Positions 1 through 8,945 are shown, counted from the stretch's first letter. The stretch: 49,336 nt of DNA from Nitrospirota bacterium (GCA_003354025.1 PIVU01000008.1:1-49336), one strand, 5' to 3'. Notes: generated by a model from the letters alone, not told the origin. Made by a program: numbers and translations.

Positions 1-347
1 TTGGGCTTATATATTTTTTCCCCGATACCCCTTGCCTTTTCATATAGAGGCGTAGCTTTATCAAAATCACCTGCCAGTGTGTACGTATAAGCAAGGTTTA
101 ACATAGGGTTGATTGTGAGTTCTTTATCAGGGGTGGATTTCTCAATTTCTTTGACGGCGCCCATGCAGAGCTGTTCAACTAATTTAACATCACCGTGGAT
201 CAGGGCGTTTCTGGCTTCCAGGTTGCATTGTTCAGTTAATGACTTAGCTTCATCAGACAATTGATTGACTGAAGCTGAATCAACTGCAACTGCATTAGAG
301 TAACAGGCACATACCAATATCAAAATTACTGCATATATGAATTTCAC
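1..347 (-). CDS. Secreted TPR-like protein, 3' end outside window
   Basis: Open reading frame running off the left edge on the minus strand. It begins with GTG at 347, preceded by a GGAGGG ribosome site 7 nt upstream. The first 22 or so residues (MKFIYAVILILVCAC...) form a Sec signal peptide with a likely type I cut after SNAVA. The mature part is helical, with 'NLAYTYTLAGDFDKATPLYEKA', which reads like a tetratricopeptide repeat (small and large residues at TPR spacing). About 115 codons are visible. The protein is probably an exported or periplasmic TPR protein, and no function can be given. The GTG start and truncation make it easy to miss. Confidence in the frame is good; the TPR call is moderate. 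Confidence 0.7.
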   Translation of the reverse strand, partial: MKFIYAVILILVCACYSNAVAVDSASVNQLSDEAKSLTEQCNLEARNALIHGDVKLVEQLCMGAVKEIEKSTPDKELTINPMLNLAYTYTLAGDFDKATPLYEKARGIGEKIYKP

Positions 348-493
348 GTGGATTCCCTCCGGATATTTAGATTTATACGTTCGATAGTAATTATATGATA
401 TTTTGCATTAGGAATGCTTCACACTGTGCATTTATATAGATATTTAGTCGATAGTGATTACTGCAGGATTAATACTACAGGTTATGTGTATGC

Positions 494-901
494 CTAAACT
501 AAAGGGAATAATTCGTTGTTTTCTTTAGATATTCTTTTCAATAAGGTCGAAAACAGCATTTCCGCGTCATTTGCCAATTCATTTCGATTTTCTTTGATGA
601 AGCTTTCACTGTTCCATTTTTTAATGAAGAGAGAAACCTGGTCTCTTAATCCGCCGATTTCAGCTATATACTTCTCACAAATATTATTCATCAGCTCAGA
701 GCGTAATTTTAATATCGGATATAGTATTTTATCTTCAATGATTAAATGGTCTTCCAGCTTATCACTGAAATTATTTAAGTTATTAAGAATTTCCAGAGCA
801 TTATCAGTGTTGTTTGATTTGATCATTAACAGGATATCTGATGCTTTTTCAGCCAACAGTTTATGCTGCTCAACAAGTTCTTTTGTTTGATAGGATGACA
901 C
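494..901 (-). CDS. Hemerythrin-like HHE-domain protein
   Basis: 135-residue all-helical cytosolic protein with no signal or membrane segment. His13 lies in a first helix (VEQHKLLAEKA). A second metal-binding helix has the family pattern around His52 and Glu56 (EDHLIIEDKILYPIL), and the C-terminus ends in ENNELFPLV, as in HHE cation-binding domains. These motifs support a hemerythrin/DUF438-type four-helix bundle that could hold a di-iron site. In such proteins the role is O2, NO or iron sensing or protection, but the last helix lacks an obvious His before the ELFP motif, so the full ligand set is not assured. It stands alone, downstream of and co-directional with pckG but separated from it by a terminator. 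Confidence 0.7.
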   Translation of the reverse strand: MSSYQTKELVEQHKLLAEKASDILLMIKSNNTDNALEILNNLNNFSDKLEDHLIIEDKILYPILKLRSELMNNICEKYIAEIGGLRDQVSLFIKKWNSESFIKENRNELANDAEMLFSTLLKRISKENNELFPLV

Positions 902-1055
902 TACATTACTCCCTGTTATATGCTGAAGAGTTTCTTCTAGTAAATCATACTAACATGATACTGTGAATATGAACAATTAATATCAATAAAAAGCGAAATC
1001 GGATGGTAAACATGGCCGCTGTATTACTTTACTCCATTTTGTAAAAATAAAATAA

Positions 1056-1075
1056 GGGCACATAATCATGTGCCC
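1056..1075 (-). terminator. Rho-independent terminator after pckG
   Basis: Perfect 8-bp stem GGGCACAT / ATGTGCCC with loop AATC. On the minus strand it is followed by a T-rich run (complement of 1044-1055). It lies about 30 nt after the pckG stop; a short T-run on the plus side as well could make it bidirectional. Confidence 0.75.
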
Positions 1076-1107
1076 TTTTGGATTTATGAGCAGTTTGACA
1101 TACTAAA

Positions 1108-2895
1108 TCAATCTAAGCGCTTTCTAAATTCATCAAGCTGCTTTTTAAGTCTTTCAGGGAGACGGTCACCGAATTTGGAGAAGTGTTTTTCGATATCCGG
1201 AATTTCGGTTTTCCATGCATCAGTATCAATTTTAAAGAGTTCCTGAAAGTCTTCTTTTGATACTTCCAAACCGTCAACATCAAGGTCACCTTCTTTTGGC
1301 AATAAACCGATCGGGGTTTCCTGAGTTTCGACCTTCCCGTCAACACGTTCGCACATCCACTTGAGTACGCGGCTGTTGTCGCTGAATCCGGGCCACAGGA
1401 ATTTGCCGTCTTCGCTTTTTCTGAACCAGTTTACATAGAACATCCTGGGGGCCTTGTCTCCAAGTTTGTCGCCCATATCGAGCCAGTGTTTAAAGTAGTC
1501 GCCCATGTTGTAACCGCAGAACGGTGTCATTGCAAATGGATCGCGTCTTAGGTTGCCTACTGAGCCGATGTTTGCTGCAGTTGTTTCCGATGCGGCTGTT
1601 GAGCCGAGAAATACTCCATGGTCCCAGTTAAAGGCCTCTTGCACAAGGGGTACAACTGTGCTCCGGCGTCCGCCGAATATGAAAATGTCGATTGGAACAC
1701 CTTCAGGTTTTTCCCAGTCTTCACAGATTACCGGGCACTGTGATGCACGTGCGGTAAATCTTGCATTGGGATGTGCGGCGTCTGTTGAACTTGCAGGTGT
1801 CCAGTCATTGCCTTTCCAGTCAATGGCATGAGCAGGTGGATCACCGTCCATGCCTTCCCACCATACTTCATTGCTGTCTGTCAGGGCGCAGTTCGTGAAA
1901 AGAGCATTTTCCCTTATAGAGTCCATTGCCATCGGGTTTGTCTCGTATGATGTCCCTGGGGCGACTCCAAAAAAACCGGCTTCAGGGTTAATTGCGTACA
2001 GGCGGCCGTCCGGGCCTATTTTCATCCATGCGATGTCGTCGCCTACACATTCACACTTCCATCCTGGAATTGATGGCTGCATCATGGCAAGGTTTGTCTT
2101 CCCGCAAGCTGAGGGGAACGCAGCGGCTATGTGGTATTGTTTCCCTTCAGGATTGGTGAGGCGCAGGATCAGCATATGCTCAGCCATCCATCCTTCACGT
2201 CTTGCCATTGCGGATGCGATTCGAAGTGCAAGACATTTTTTCCCCAGCAGTGCGTTGCCGCCGTAGCCGGATCCATAAGACCAGATCAGGTTTTCTTCGG
2301 GGAAATGGCTTATATATTTTTTATCAATAGGTGCGCAGGGCCATTTGGAATCCTCCTGGCCTTCAGCAAGCGGTGCTCCGATGGAGTGCAGGCATGGGAT
2401 GAAATCGCCGTCCGTACCTAGTAGTTCAAGCACACGGTCACTTACACGGGTCATCATATGCATGTTAATAACTACATAAGGGCTGTCAGAAATTTCGACG
2501 CCGATTTTTGAGATCGGGGAACCGATGGGACCCATTGAGAAAGGTATCACATACAGCGTACGTCCCTTCATGCAGCCTTTGTAAAGATCTTTCATAATGG
2601 CCTTCAGCTCATTGGGAGCCATCCAGTTATTTGTAGGGCCTGCTTCATCCTGTGAAGTTGTACTGATATAGGTACGGTCTTCAACACGGGCGACATCACT
2701 GGGATCAGATCTGAACAGGTAGCTGTTGGGGCGCTTATCAAGAGGCATGGCAATGCCGCTGTCAAGCAGTGTCTTGATCATCTGATCATATTCATCTTTT
2801 GAACCGTTACATACATAAACACTGTCAGGCTGACATAAATCAGAAACTTCTTTTATCCAGGTGTTAAGTTTTGTATTATTTACTTCAACGTTCAT
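1108..2895 (-). CDS. pckG: Phosphoenolpyruvate carboxykinase (GTP)
   Basis: Converts oxaloacetate plus GTP to phosphoenolpyruvate, CO2 and GDP, the gluconeogenic and anaplerotic node; cytosolic. The 595-residue length is normal for the GTP-dependent family. The P-loop with the hallmark hyper-reactive Cys is visible as FPSACGKTN (residues 260-268), and [21 protein letters not shown] and the C-terminal [16 protein letters not shown] match the GTP class rather than the ATP class. The frame extends 13 codons further upstream, but I chose ATG at 2895 because AGGAGA sits 7 nt before it and the upstream residues do not look conserved. It is transcribed alone, with a palindrome about 34 bp upstream and a terminator behind. 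Confidence 0.97.
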   Translation of the reverse strand: MNVEVNNTKLNTWIKEVSDLCQPDSVYVCNGSKDEYDQMIKTLLDSGIAMPLDKRPNSYLFRSDPSDVARVEDRTYISTTSQDEAGPTNNWMAPNELKAIMKDLYKGCMKGRTLYVIPFSMGPIGSPISKIGVEISDSPYVVINMHMMTRVSDRVLELLGTDGDFIPCLHSIGAPLAEGQEDSKWPCAPIDKKYISHFPEENLIWSYGSGYGGNALLGKKCLALRIASAMARREGWMAEHMLILRLTNPEGKQYHIAAAFPSACGKTNLAMMQPSIPGWKCECVGDDIAWMKIGPDGRLYAINPEAGFFGVAPGTSYETNPMAMDSIRENALFTNCALTDSNEVWWEGMDGDPPAHAIDWKGNDWTPASSTDAAHPNARFTARASQCPVICEDWEKPEGVPIDIFIFGGRRSTVVPLVQEAFNWDHGVFLGSTAASETTAANIGSVGNLRRDPFAMTPFCGYNMGDYFKHWLDMGDKLGDKAPRMFYVNWFRKSEDGKFLWPGFSDNSRVLKWMCERVDGKVETQETPIGLLPKEGDLDVDGLEVSKEDFQELFKIDTDAWKTEIPDIEKHFSKFGDRLPERLKKQLDEFRKRLD

Positions 2896-2928
2896 GTTAT
2901 TTCTCCTATGGAATTCGATTTTCCCTAT

Positions 2929-2945
2929 TATCACACAATGTGATA
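2929..2945. promoter_or_regulatory. Operator-like palindrome upstream of pckG
   Basis: TATCACA-CAA-TGTGATA, a perfect 7-bp inverted repeat with a 3-nt spacer centred about 42 nt before the pckG start codon. The shape resembles a site for a dimeric winged-helix or CRP/FNR-type regulator, but the half-sites are inverted relative to the CRP consensus, so no regulator is named. Confidence 0.4.
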
Positions 2946-3243
2946 TTTAATTTTCATAGGGGAGAAGGTCTATAACTTGTTTGCCGTATGTCTATGTTTT
3001 CGGTCATCAATTATACATTTTGTATCATTAAATTTCCATCATAATATATGAACTGGTCGTATGAAATAACTGTGTGAAAAATAATGGGAGGCTGATGAAT
3101 GCTCGTATTTTTTATGAAACCCTACAGTGACTGTGGTAGCTATTTAACGTGCTGTATTAAAATGGTAATTTACTGACAATCCGGTACCGCCGTGCCGTAA
3201 ATCTTTAACATGTATAAGACTATCGGAATTATGGATTAGCGAA
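2946..3243. other. Non-coding spacer between pckG and tRNA-Thr
   Basis: About 300 bp of AT-rich sequence upstream of pckG and downstream of the tRNA, both on the minus strand. I see no ORF with a ribosome site. It presumably carries the pckG promoter and the tRNA 3' processing/termination region, but no convincing -35/-10 pair was identified. Confidence 0.5.
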
Positions 3244-3316
3244 AGCCACCGAGCGGAATCGAACCGCTGACCTGATCATTACGAGTGAACTGCTCTACCA
3301 TCTGAGCTACGGTGGC
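3244..3316 (-). tRNA. tRNA-Thr (anticodon CGT)
   Basis: Minus-strand cloverleaf: acceptor GCCACCG/CGGTGGC (7 bp), D-stem GCTC/GAGC with loop AGATGGTA, anticodon loop CTCGTAA (anticodon CGT, decoding ACG), variable AGGTC, T-arm AGCGG-TTCGATT-CCGCT, discriminator T. The anticodon stem GTTCA/TGATC has one T-T mismatch. CCA is not encoded. TTCGATT and the A37-A38 loop are standard. Confidence 0.93.
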
Positions 3317-3397
3317 GTATTTATAATTAATTAGCAAATCAATAATATAATACACTAATTTTAAAGTGCTCTTCCACTTTAAGGAAGGAAATAAACA

Positions 3398-3450
3398 GAT
3401 TGACGATTGACGAGTTTTTTGCTTCTTCATTCGTAACTCGTCATTTGCTT
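3398..3450. repeat. Heptamer-word inverted repeat
   Basis: Contains GATTGAC twice in tandem, then GAG. On the opposite strand of the right half the 7-nt words AATGACG, AGTTACG and AATGAAG can be read. The arms pair through GACGAGTT (3409-3416) and AACTCGTC (3435-3442). Same style as the repeats near 43.1, 45.2, 48.8 and 49.2 kb. Confidence 0.55.
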
Positions 3451-3480
3451 AAAAAAAAAGAGAACCACAATGTGGTCCTC
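3451..3480 (-). terminator. Terminator after the DksA-like gene
   Basis: On the minus strand GAGGACCAC-ATT-GTGGTTCTC (8 of 9 pairs) is followed by nine T residues, about 28 nt after the stop codon. Classic intrinsic terminator. Confidence 0.85.
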
Positions 3481-3507
3481 TTTTGGGTTTAATCTGTAAT
3501 GTAAATT

Positions 3508-4029
3508 CTATCCGCCTTCCGCGATTCTTTCTTCCTCTTCCTGGCGGGTTTTGCATTCTATGCAATATGTGGCAACTGGTCTTGCTTCAAGGCGTTTTGT
3601 CCCGATTTCATTTCCGCACTCTTCGCAGATTCCATAATCGCTGCTGTCAATCCGTTCAATTGTTTCCTCGATCTTCTTCAGCAACATCCGTTCTCTGTCT
3701 CTAAGCCTAAGAGTGAAGTTCCTATCTGTTTCCGCTGTGGCCTGGTCTCCCATGTCGGGGAAATTTAGATCTGAAGGGAGAGTGTTTAATGTTTCCTCAG
3801 CTTCTTTCAGCAATGTTCCTCTTTGAGATAATAGATCCTGCTTGATAACATGAATAACTGTTTCTCTTTCATTCAGTTTTGTTTTTGCGGCTTTTTTTGC
3901 AGTGCTTTTTTTGGCCGGCTTAGCAGCTGCTTCAGTTTTTGCCGGTGCAGCCTTTTTTGACGTTGCTTTAGTTACAGCCTTTTTTGATGTTGATGCTTTT
4001 GCCTTTTGGGCGGTAGTTTTTTTTACCAT
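3508..4029 (-). CDS. DksA/TraR-type zinc-finger protein with Lys/Ala-rich tail
   Basis: 173 residues from ATG at 4029, chosen because GACGGGG lies 6 nt before it; a TTG five codons upstream overlaps that site. Residues about 2-50 are Lys/Ala/Thr/Ser-rich (KKA, PAKK repeats), like histone H1 tails. The rest is a DksA fold: a coiled coil carrying the tip motif DMGDQA (D-x-x-D-x-A), then a C4 zinc finger CEECGNEI...YCIEC near the C-terminus. DksA proteins bind RNA polymerase through the secondary channel and, with ppGpp, adjust transcription; the intact tip motif suggests this activity. The basic tail may bind DNA or RNA (inference). It is monocistronic with its own promoter and terminator. Confidence 0.88.
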   Translation of the reverse strand: MVKKTTAQKAKASTSKKAVTKATSKKAAPAKTEAAAKPAKKSTAKKAAKTKLNERETVIHVIKQDLLSQRGTLLKEAEETLNTLPSDLNFPDMGDQATAETDRNFTLRLRDRERMLLKKIEETIERIDSSDYGICEECGNEIGTKRLEARPVATYCIECKTRQEEEERIAEGG

Positions 4030-4102
4030 TTTTATCCCCGTCAAAGTTTTATTTTAATTTCAAATAAGGTGTAAATTAACAGATTTGCATAAAGTAAGTC
4101 AA

Positions 4103-4130
4103 ATTATATTTGCGGCTTTTCAGTCTGCAA
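4103..4130 (-). promoter_or_regulatory. Sigma-70 promoter for the DksA-like gene
   Basis: On the minus strand TTGCAG (4130-4125), 16-nt spacer, TATAAT (4108-4103), about 75 bp upstream of the start codon. The -10 is perfect and the -35 is 4 of 6. Confidence 0.6.
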
Positions 4131-4462
4131 TATCTTGACAAACCTCCTCTGTATAAATTAACTTATTCCATAAAATTATCATAGCAAATTATATTATTAT
4201 TTACTTAGTAATAATCGGCACTTGATTTTATTTCTTTAATGCTTCACTAGTTATTAAATTTAAGGAACATTAGTGTGAATAACTACGCATCTCTCCTTTA
4301 CTATCATTTTACGATGGCTTTAACGGCTGAAATCGTATTGTGAACATATTGGCCGGAACAAATGCAAGTTTAATAAACGAATATAATTGTTAAGTGAATA
4401 AATCAATTAGATTTCCCGGGTTGTTTATCAAGGAATAGAGTTAATTATTTTGGGAGGGTGTA
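4131..4462. other. AT-rich spacer upstream of pdxJ
   Basis: Spacer between divergent genes. No gene seen. TATAAT at 4382-4387 could be a -10 for pdxJ but has no convincing -35; TTGACA at 4135-4140 has TATAAA only 11 nt away, so it is not a normal promoter pair. Confidence 0.4.
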
Positions 4463-5185
4463 ATGCTTCTGGGTGTAAATGTTGATCATGTTGCAACAGT
4501 GAGAGAGGCAAGAAAAGAATGTGAACCGGACCCGCTAATGGCCGCCGGCATCGCAATTAGCGGAGGCGCGGACGGGATAACTGTCCATCTTAGAGAAGAC
4601 AGGCGGCATATTAATGATAAGGACCTTAAATCAATCAGGCGTAAAGTCAGAGATGTGGAGCTGAACCTTGAAATGGCTGCAACAAAAGAAATGGTAGAAA
4701 TTGCTTTGAAAACTAAACCGGACATGGTAACCCTGGTTCCGGAAAAGAGGGCGGAACTTACTACTGAAGGCGGCCTTGATCTAAAACGGGGCAGGAAAAA
4801 GATAGGGGCGGCAATAGCTGCAATACAGGCAAAAGGGATTCCTGTCAGTCTTTTTATAAATCCATCTGAAGATGATGTTAGTATGTCTCATGAACTGGGT
4901 GCTCAAATGATAGAAATCCATACCGGGCTATACGCGAACGCTAAAGGAGCTGAAAAGACCCGGGAGTTGACGCGTGTGAAAAAATCCGTCAGGAGGGGTG
5001 TTGCTCTGGGGCTGGGTGTTAATGCAGGCCACGGTTTGAAATTTACCAATGTGCAGAAGATTGCGTCTATCAAGGGCATAAGGGGCTTGTACATTGGACA
5101 CAGTATTATTGCTAATTCAATATACCTCGGGTTAGAAAAGTCTGTCAGGGAAATGAAGAGGCTGATTAAGGAAGCCGTTAAATAA
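4463..5185 (+). CDS. pdxJ: Pyridoxine 5'-phosphate synthase
   Basis: Condenses 1-deoxyxylulose 5-phosphate with 3-amino-2-oxopropyl phosphate to pyridoxine 5'-phosphate, the last step of DXP-dependent vitamin B6 synthesis; cytosolic TIM barrel. The 240 residues are typical. Visible family signatures are LGVNVDHVATVREAR at the N-terminus, TVHLREDRRHIND, Glu70 in NLEMA, and VNAGHGL with His190, which correspond to the catalytic Glu/His set. GGGAGGG lies just upstream of the ATG. It stands alone, convergent with the rseC-like gene. Confidence 0.97.
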   Translation: MLLGVNVDHVATVREARKECEPDPLMAAGIAISGGADGITVHLREDRRHINDKDLKSIRRKVRDVELNLEMAATKEMVEIALKTKPDMVTLVPEKRAELTTEGGLDLKRGRKKIGAAIAAIQAKGIPVSLFINPSEDDVSMSHELGAQMIEIHTGLYANAKGAEKTRELTRVKKSVRRGVALGLGVNAGHGLKFTNVQKIASIKGIRGLYIGHSIIANSIYLGLEKSVREMKRLIKEAVK

Positions 5186-5241
5186 AAAACTGTAATATGT
5201 AACAGGCGTATTCAGCAGCTTGCGGTTTTGTTTTCCTGCCT

Positions 5242-5730
5242 TTAAATACTGCCTGGCAAGTCTGTTTCCCCATTGCATGAAAATCGTGACGAATGACCTT
5301 TGGGGGTTAGTATGCTCGTAATGCTATACATTGCCGCTTTATCCAGGTTGCGTATTTTATTTAAAGAGTAGCATGTGATAAGAATCAGCATTGATATTCC
5401 TGCAATTACTTCCAGTCCTTCAATGCCCGTGAATTCAGAGATTATGAAACCTGCGTAAGATCCTGCGAACAGGGCAATCACTGGAAGGATAAAGAAGAAG
5501 AAGAAACCTCGTGCCTGAGTTGAAGTTTCCAGTCCTATAGTAACAGTATCGCCTTTAACTGCATTTAATGTGTTTCGTGCTTCCATAATCATTCCCGCAC
5601 CGCTTTTGCCGCATATACCCGCCTGCGCTTTGCCGCACTCATTGCATGATTTACTTTTATTGATTATGACTGATGCGTTTGTGCCGTCAGTATCAATAAC
5701 CGTGCCGGATTCGATATCTGATCTTTCCAT
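5242..5730 (-). CDS. RseC/MucC-family membrane protein
   Basis: 162 residues: a cytoplasmic N-terminal domain with Cys29, Cys32 and Cys40 (CNEC...GIC), the phrase VKGDTVTIGLE, then two membrane helices at about 76-98 and 106-124 and a short tail. This is the layout of RseC (positive regulator of sigma-E) proteins, which are often linked to Rnf complexes and SoxR reduction. Only three Cys of the usual cluster-like set are present, so a metal or Fe-S site may be incomplete. No rnf genes are adjacent. Family assignment is reasonable; the specific role is uncertain. Confidence 0.75.
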   Translation of the reverse strand: MERSDIESGTVIDTDGTNASVIINKSKSCNECGKAQAGICGKSGAGMIMEARNTLNAVKGDTVTIGLETSTQARGFFFFFILPVIALFAGSYAGFIISEFTGIEGLEVIAGISMLILITCYSLNKIRNLDKAAMYSITSILTPKGHSSRFSCNGETDLPGSI

Positions 5731-5892
5731 ATAAATATTTTATTAGAGGAGAATTGAAATTTGTATGATACATATCATGCCACCACGCAGCTGATATATA
5801 TGGTTGTAATTGCTAGTTGATAAATAAAAAACATGGTATCATATACTGAATTACAACATTTGAATACGCGTAGTAGAGGCTATATAATTTCC

Positions 5893-7491
5893 ATGCTTAA
5901 AGTAGCAACTGCAAAAGAGATGCAGCATATAGACCGTGTCACTATTGAAAAGTTCGGTCTGGCCGGAGCTGTACTAATGGAGAGAGCAGGTCAGGGCGTT
6001 GTTAATATTATTAATGAAATATATTTCAGTCCCGAAATTGAACCGGCTTATAGAACAGTTATTGTGTTGTGTGGTGGAGGCAATAACGGAGGTGACGGAT
6101 TTGTTATTGCCAGAGAACTGCATAATCAGGGGAAGGCTGTTGAAGTATACCTCTCAGTGAAACCTGCAATATTAGCGGGTGATGCAAAGATTAACTATGA
6201 TGCTGCTAAGAAGTTTGGCGTAGTAATACACACCGCAGATAAATTCATTTCCAAATACTCTTCTCGAGCACGGCGGCACTGCCTTGTTGTTGATGCACTT
6301 TTGGGTACAGGCTTGAGCCGGGAGGTTAGAGAGCCTATAACCGGAATTATAAATCGGGTCAATAGAATGACATGTCCTGTTGTTTCTGTAGACATACCTT
6401 CCGGAATCTCCTCGGATACGGGGCAGGTAATGGGTTGTGCAATCAAGGCCGGTCATACAGTCACATTCGGTTTGCCGAAGAGAGGGCATTTTCTGTATCC
6501 GGGAGCTGAATTTGCAGGTAGGCTTCATGTTAATGATATAGGGTTCCCGGGTCAATTGATTGAATCGGAAAAAGTTAGGGTGAATTTAGTTCAGAAAATA
6601 GATGTGAAATCAATGTTCCCTACACGACCAAAGAATTCCCATAAAGGGACTTACGGTCATGTTCTGATAATTGCCGGGTCAAAAGGCAAAACCGGAGCTG
6701 CTCTAATGGCAGCCAAGTCATGCCTGAGAGCGGGGGCCGGATTAGTTACTGTAGGGATCCCCGAGACACTAGTTAATGTATTTCAGGCCAGAGTAACGGA
6801 GGAAATGATCCTTCCGCTTCCTGATAAAGGGAACGGCACTATTTCACTCCAGGCGGTAAATTTAATTAATAAATTTATTAAAAAGAGAGCAAATGTTCTA
6901 GCGATAGGACCTGGATTATCTAATGATGAAGAAATCAGTCAGCTCATTTGCACGCTTTTGGCAGAATCAAAAGTCCCTATTGTTATTGATGCAGACGGAA
7001 TAAATGCGATAGCAAACAAAACAGGGCTATTAAATAAGTGCAGAGCTCCTGTTATTCTTACACCGCATCCCGGAGAAATGGCAAGACTCTTAAAATATTC
7101 CCAAAAACACAAGGCAAAGGGTGAAACATGGATAAGAAATAGTATTGAAAAGGACAGGATAGAAACAGCATCTCATTTTGTAAAAAAAACTAAAAGCTAT
7201 CTTGCTCTTAAAGGTGCTCCGACTGTCACTGCTGGCCCCGATGGTTGTGTTTTTATTAATTCAACAGGAAATCCCGGGATGGCAACTGCCGGTACAGGGG
7301 ATGTTTTGACCGGAATCATATCTGCTCTGCTTGCTCAGAAATTATCTCCTATGAATGCTCTCATTACTGGTGTATATATGCACGGTTTGATTGGGGACAT
7401 CGCTGCAGAGAATAATGGACAGAGATCTATGGTGGCATCCGATATGATGAAGGAGATGCAAAAAGCATTTCGTTTGGTCAATTCTTTTTGA
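5893..7491 (+). CDS. nnrD/nnrE: Bifunctional NAD(P)HX epimerase/dehydratase
   Basis: Repairs hydrated NAD(P)H. The N-terminal YjeF_N domain (about 1-220, with CGGGNNGGDGFVIAREL and VDIPSG) epimerises R- and S-NAD(P)HX. The C-terminal ribokinase-like domain (about 245-530, with GPGLSNDEE, LTPHPGEMARL and the ATAGTGDVLTG anion hole) dehydrates S-NAD(P)HX using ADP or ATP. The fused order and 532-residue length are typical. The frame is open from ATG at 5833, but homologues start near MLKVATAKEMQHID, so I prefer ATG 5893; its ribosome site is weak. Both domains look intact. Confidence 0.93.
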   Translation: MLKVATAKEMQHIDRVTIEKFGLAGAVLMERAGQGVVNIINEIYFSPEIEPAYRTVIVLCGGGNNGGDGFVIARELHNQGKAVEVYLSVKPAILAGDAKINYDAAKKFGVVIHTADKFISKYSSRARRHCLVVDALLGTGLSREVREPITGIINRVNRMTCPVVSVDIPSGISSDTGQVMGCAIKAGHTVTFGLPKRGHFLYPGAEFAGRLHVNDIGFPGQLIESEKVRVNLVQKIDVKSMFPTRPKNSHKGTYGHVLIIAGSKGKTGAALMAAKSCLRAGAGLVTVGIPETLVNVFQARVTEEMILPLPDKGNGTISLQAVNLINKFIKKRANVLAIGPGLSNDEEISQLICTLLAESKVPIVIDADGINAIANKTGLLNKCRAPVILTPHPGEMARLLKYSQKHKAKGETWIRNSIEKDRIETASHFVKKTKSYLALKGAPTVTAGPDGCVFINSTGNPGMATAGTGDVLTGIISALLAQKLSPMNALITGVYMHGLIGDIAAENNGQRSMVASDMMKEMQKAFRLVNSF

Positions 7492-7667
7492 GATACCCAT
7501 TCCGCGGTATCAGTATGAAATGAGTGTAAATTGGGGGGGGGTAATAGGGGCTCCTTCTCCCTGTTTAGGTATTGGTTGCCATAGATAAATGAATGAATTC
7601 AATAGGTTAAGAATTAATTGCTGCTAGTCAGTATATTTGACATGAATTGAGTGAATATGTTTATTTA
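7492..7667. other. Non-coding spacer with a G-run
   Basis: AT-rich gap after nnrDE. It contains a run of G residues near 7531-7541 and no ORF with a ribosome site. The G-run could be a slippage or assembly-error site. Confidence 0.4.
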
Positions 7668-7696
7668 TTGACAATAGTCTTTCTATATTCTATCTT
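7668..7696 (+). promoter_or_regulatory. Sigma-70 promoter for the FG-GAP repeat gene
   Basis: TTGACA (7668-7673), 17-nt spacer, TATCTT (7691-7696), about 120 bp upstream of the ATG at 7818. Perfect -35, 4 of 6 in the -10. Confidence 0.5.
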
Positions 7697-7817
7697 AAAA
7701 TATTCCCCAGATGTAAAAGAAAACTAATAAATCAATCGTATTACAACTAGAAATATAAAAGTACGTTCACATATTAAGATAGTTTAATGCTGTTAAATTT
7801 TTAAAAAAGGGGGCTCT

Positions 7818-8927
7818 ATGATTATATTTAGGAGTTTCATCATTAAAAACGCTATATTTTTGTTAACTTTTATCTTCCTTATAACGTTATCTTCCATTGC
7901 TTCTGCTGCTTATCAAACTAATTTGGAATTTAGAGGGTATCTTCAGGATGGCGCCGGAGATATAGATGCTGGTTATTATTCAGCTCCTATTATATATGAC
8001 TGGAATAACGACGGAGATAAGGACCTTCTGGTAGGACAGAACAATGGCAATAATGGATACATTACTTATTATGAAAATGTTGGTAGCAATTCTTCACCAA
8101 CTTTCAGTAGCGGAGTTAACCTTAATGCCGGTTGTGATCCATGTTTATTAAATGTGGCAGCTGGGGGTTGACAGGGTTCCTATCCCACGGTCGTGGACTG
8201 GAATAACGATACATATAATGACATTCTTGTTGGAGACAGTGCGGGAGGTGTTACTGTATTTTTAAACACTAACACTAATGAAAATCCTGTTTTGAATGCT
8301 GGATCCAAAATTCAGCTAGATGGAGTGGATCTCAATGCTGGAGCCAGAGCTGCATCTATTGTAAATGACTGGGACGGCGATGGAAGAAAAGACTTGGTCA
8401 TTGGTAATTGGGATGGGAAAATTAATGTCTATTTGAATTCGGGTTCTGACTCAGCTCCGGTTTTTGTATCTTCTGACTCTTCTTATCTGAATGTAGGTGG
8501 TAGTGTCTTAGATATGAGTGATTACAACTCTACTGGTACGGGTGGTAGAGCTGCTCCAAGAATATATGATTGGAATAATGATGGCTTGAAGGATTTGCTG
8601 GTTGGTGAATATGAAGGACATATTTACTTTCTTGAGAATGTAGGAACTAATTCAGCTCCAGTTTTTGACAGTGCTGAACAATTAATTCTTTCTAATGGAG
8701 ATTCGTTAGATGCTAATATACATTCGAACCCGGTAATGAATAATCCCCGTTCACGTTTCGATATTACTGATTGGAACGAAGATGGTCAGGCAGATATAGT
8801 AGTAGGTCAACTTGATGGGAACGTAGAACTTTATATGGCCCCTGAACCTTTGTCGTCTACCCTGCTTCTTGTTGGAGGTGGTATTCTTGTTTTTAGGAGA
8901 ACTAGAAAGAAAAAGAAGTTATTATAA
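7818..8927 (+). CDS. FG-GAP/VCBS-repeat PEP-CTERM protein with in-frame TGA
   Basis: One continuous frame of 369 codons, interrupted only by TGA at 8169-8171 (codon 118). Before it are a GGGGG ribosome site, a signal peptide (IKNAIFLLTFIFLITLSSIASA) and the first calcium-binding repeat (DWNNDGDKDLLVGQ). After it the frame continues with four more DWNxDGxxDLLVG repeats. The C-terminus APEPLSSTLLLVGGGILVFRR plus a basic tail is a PEP-CTERM exosortase sorting signal, so the product would be an exported beta-propeller or adhesin-like surface protein processed by an exosortase. The TGA lies next to CDPC, in a place where Cys or Trp could fit. It may be a nonsense mutation, a sequence error or a selenocysteine codon (hairpin at 8176-8204). 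Confidence 0.72.
8176..8204 (+). promoter_or_regulatory. SECIS-like hairpin after in-frame TGA (tentative)
   Basis: Seventeen nt after the TGA at 8169-8171 lies loop GGTC closed by CCAC/GTGG, with a lower stem GTTCC/GGAAT across an internal loop. Spacing and the GGU-containing apical loop resemble the E. coli fdhF SECIS, but the upper stem has only 4 bp and could be chance. Confidence 0.3.
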
Positions 8928-8945
8928 AATATAAGCTGAATCTAT

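Noticed and set aside
3236-3430. 64-codon minus-strand frame across the tRNA
   Set aside because: It runs through the tRNA-Thr gene and a repeat; the peptide VAQMVEQFTRNDQVSGSIPL is the well-known spurious translation of a tRNA.
3398-3450. Possible CRISPR-like repeat
   Set aside because: Units are 7 nt without uniform spacers and no cas genes are present anywhere in the window.
4135-4157. TTGACA followed by TATAAA upstream of pdxJ
   Set aside because: Spacing is only 11 nt, too short for a sigma-70 promoter.
8193-8927. Separate 244-residue FG-GAP protein starting at GTG 8193
   Set aside because: It lacks a signal peptide and ribosome site, and lies in the same frame as the upstream part with only a TGA between, so it is treated as one gene.
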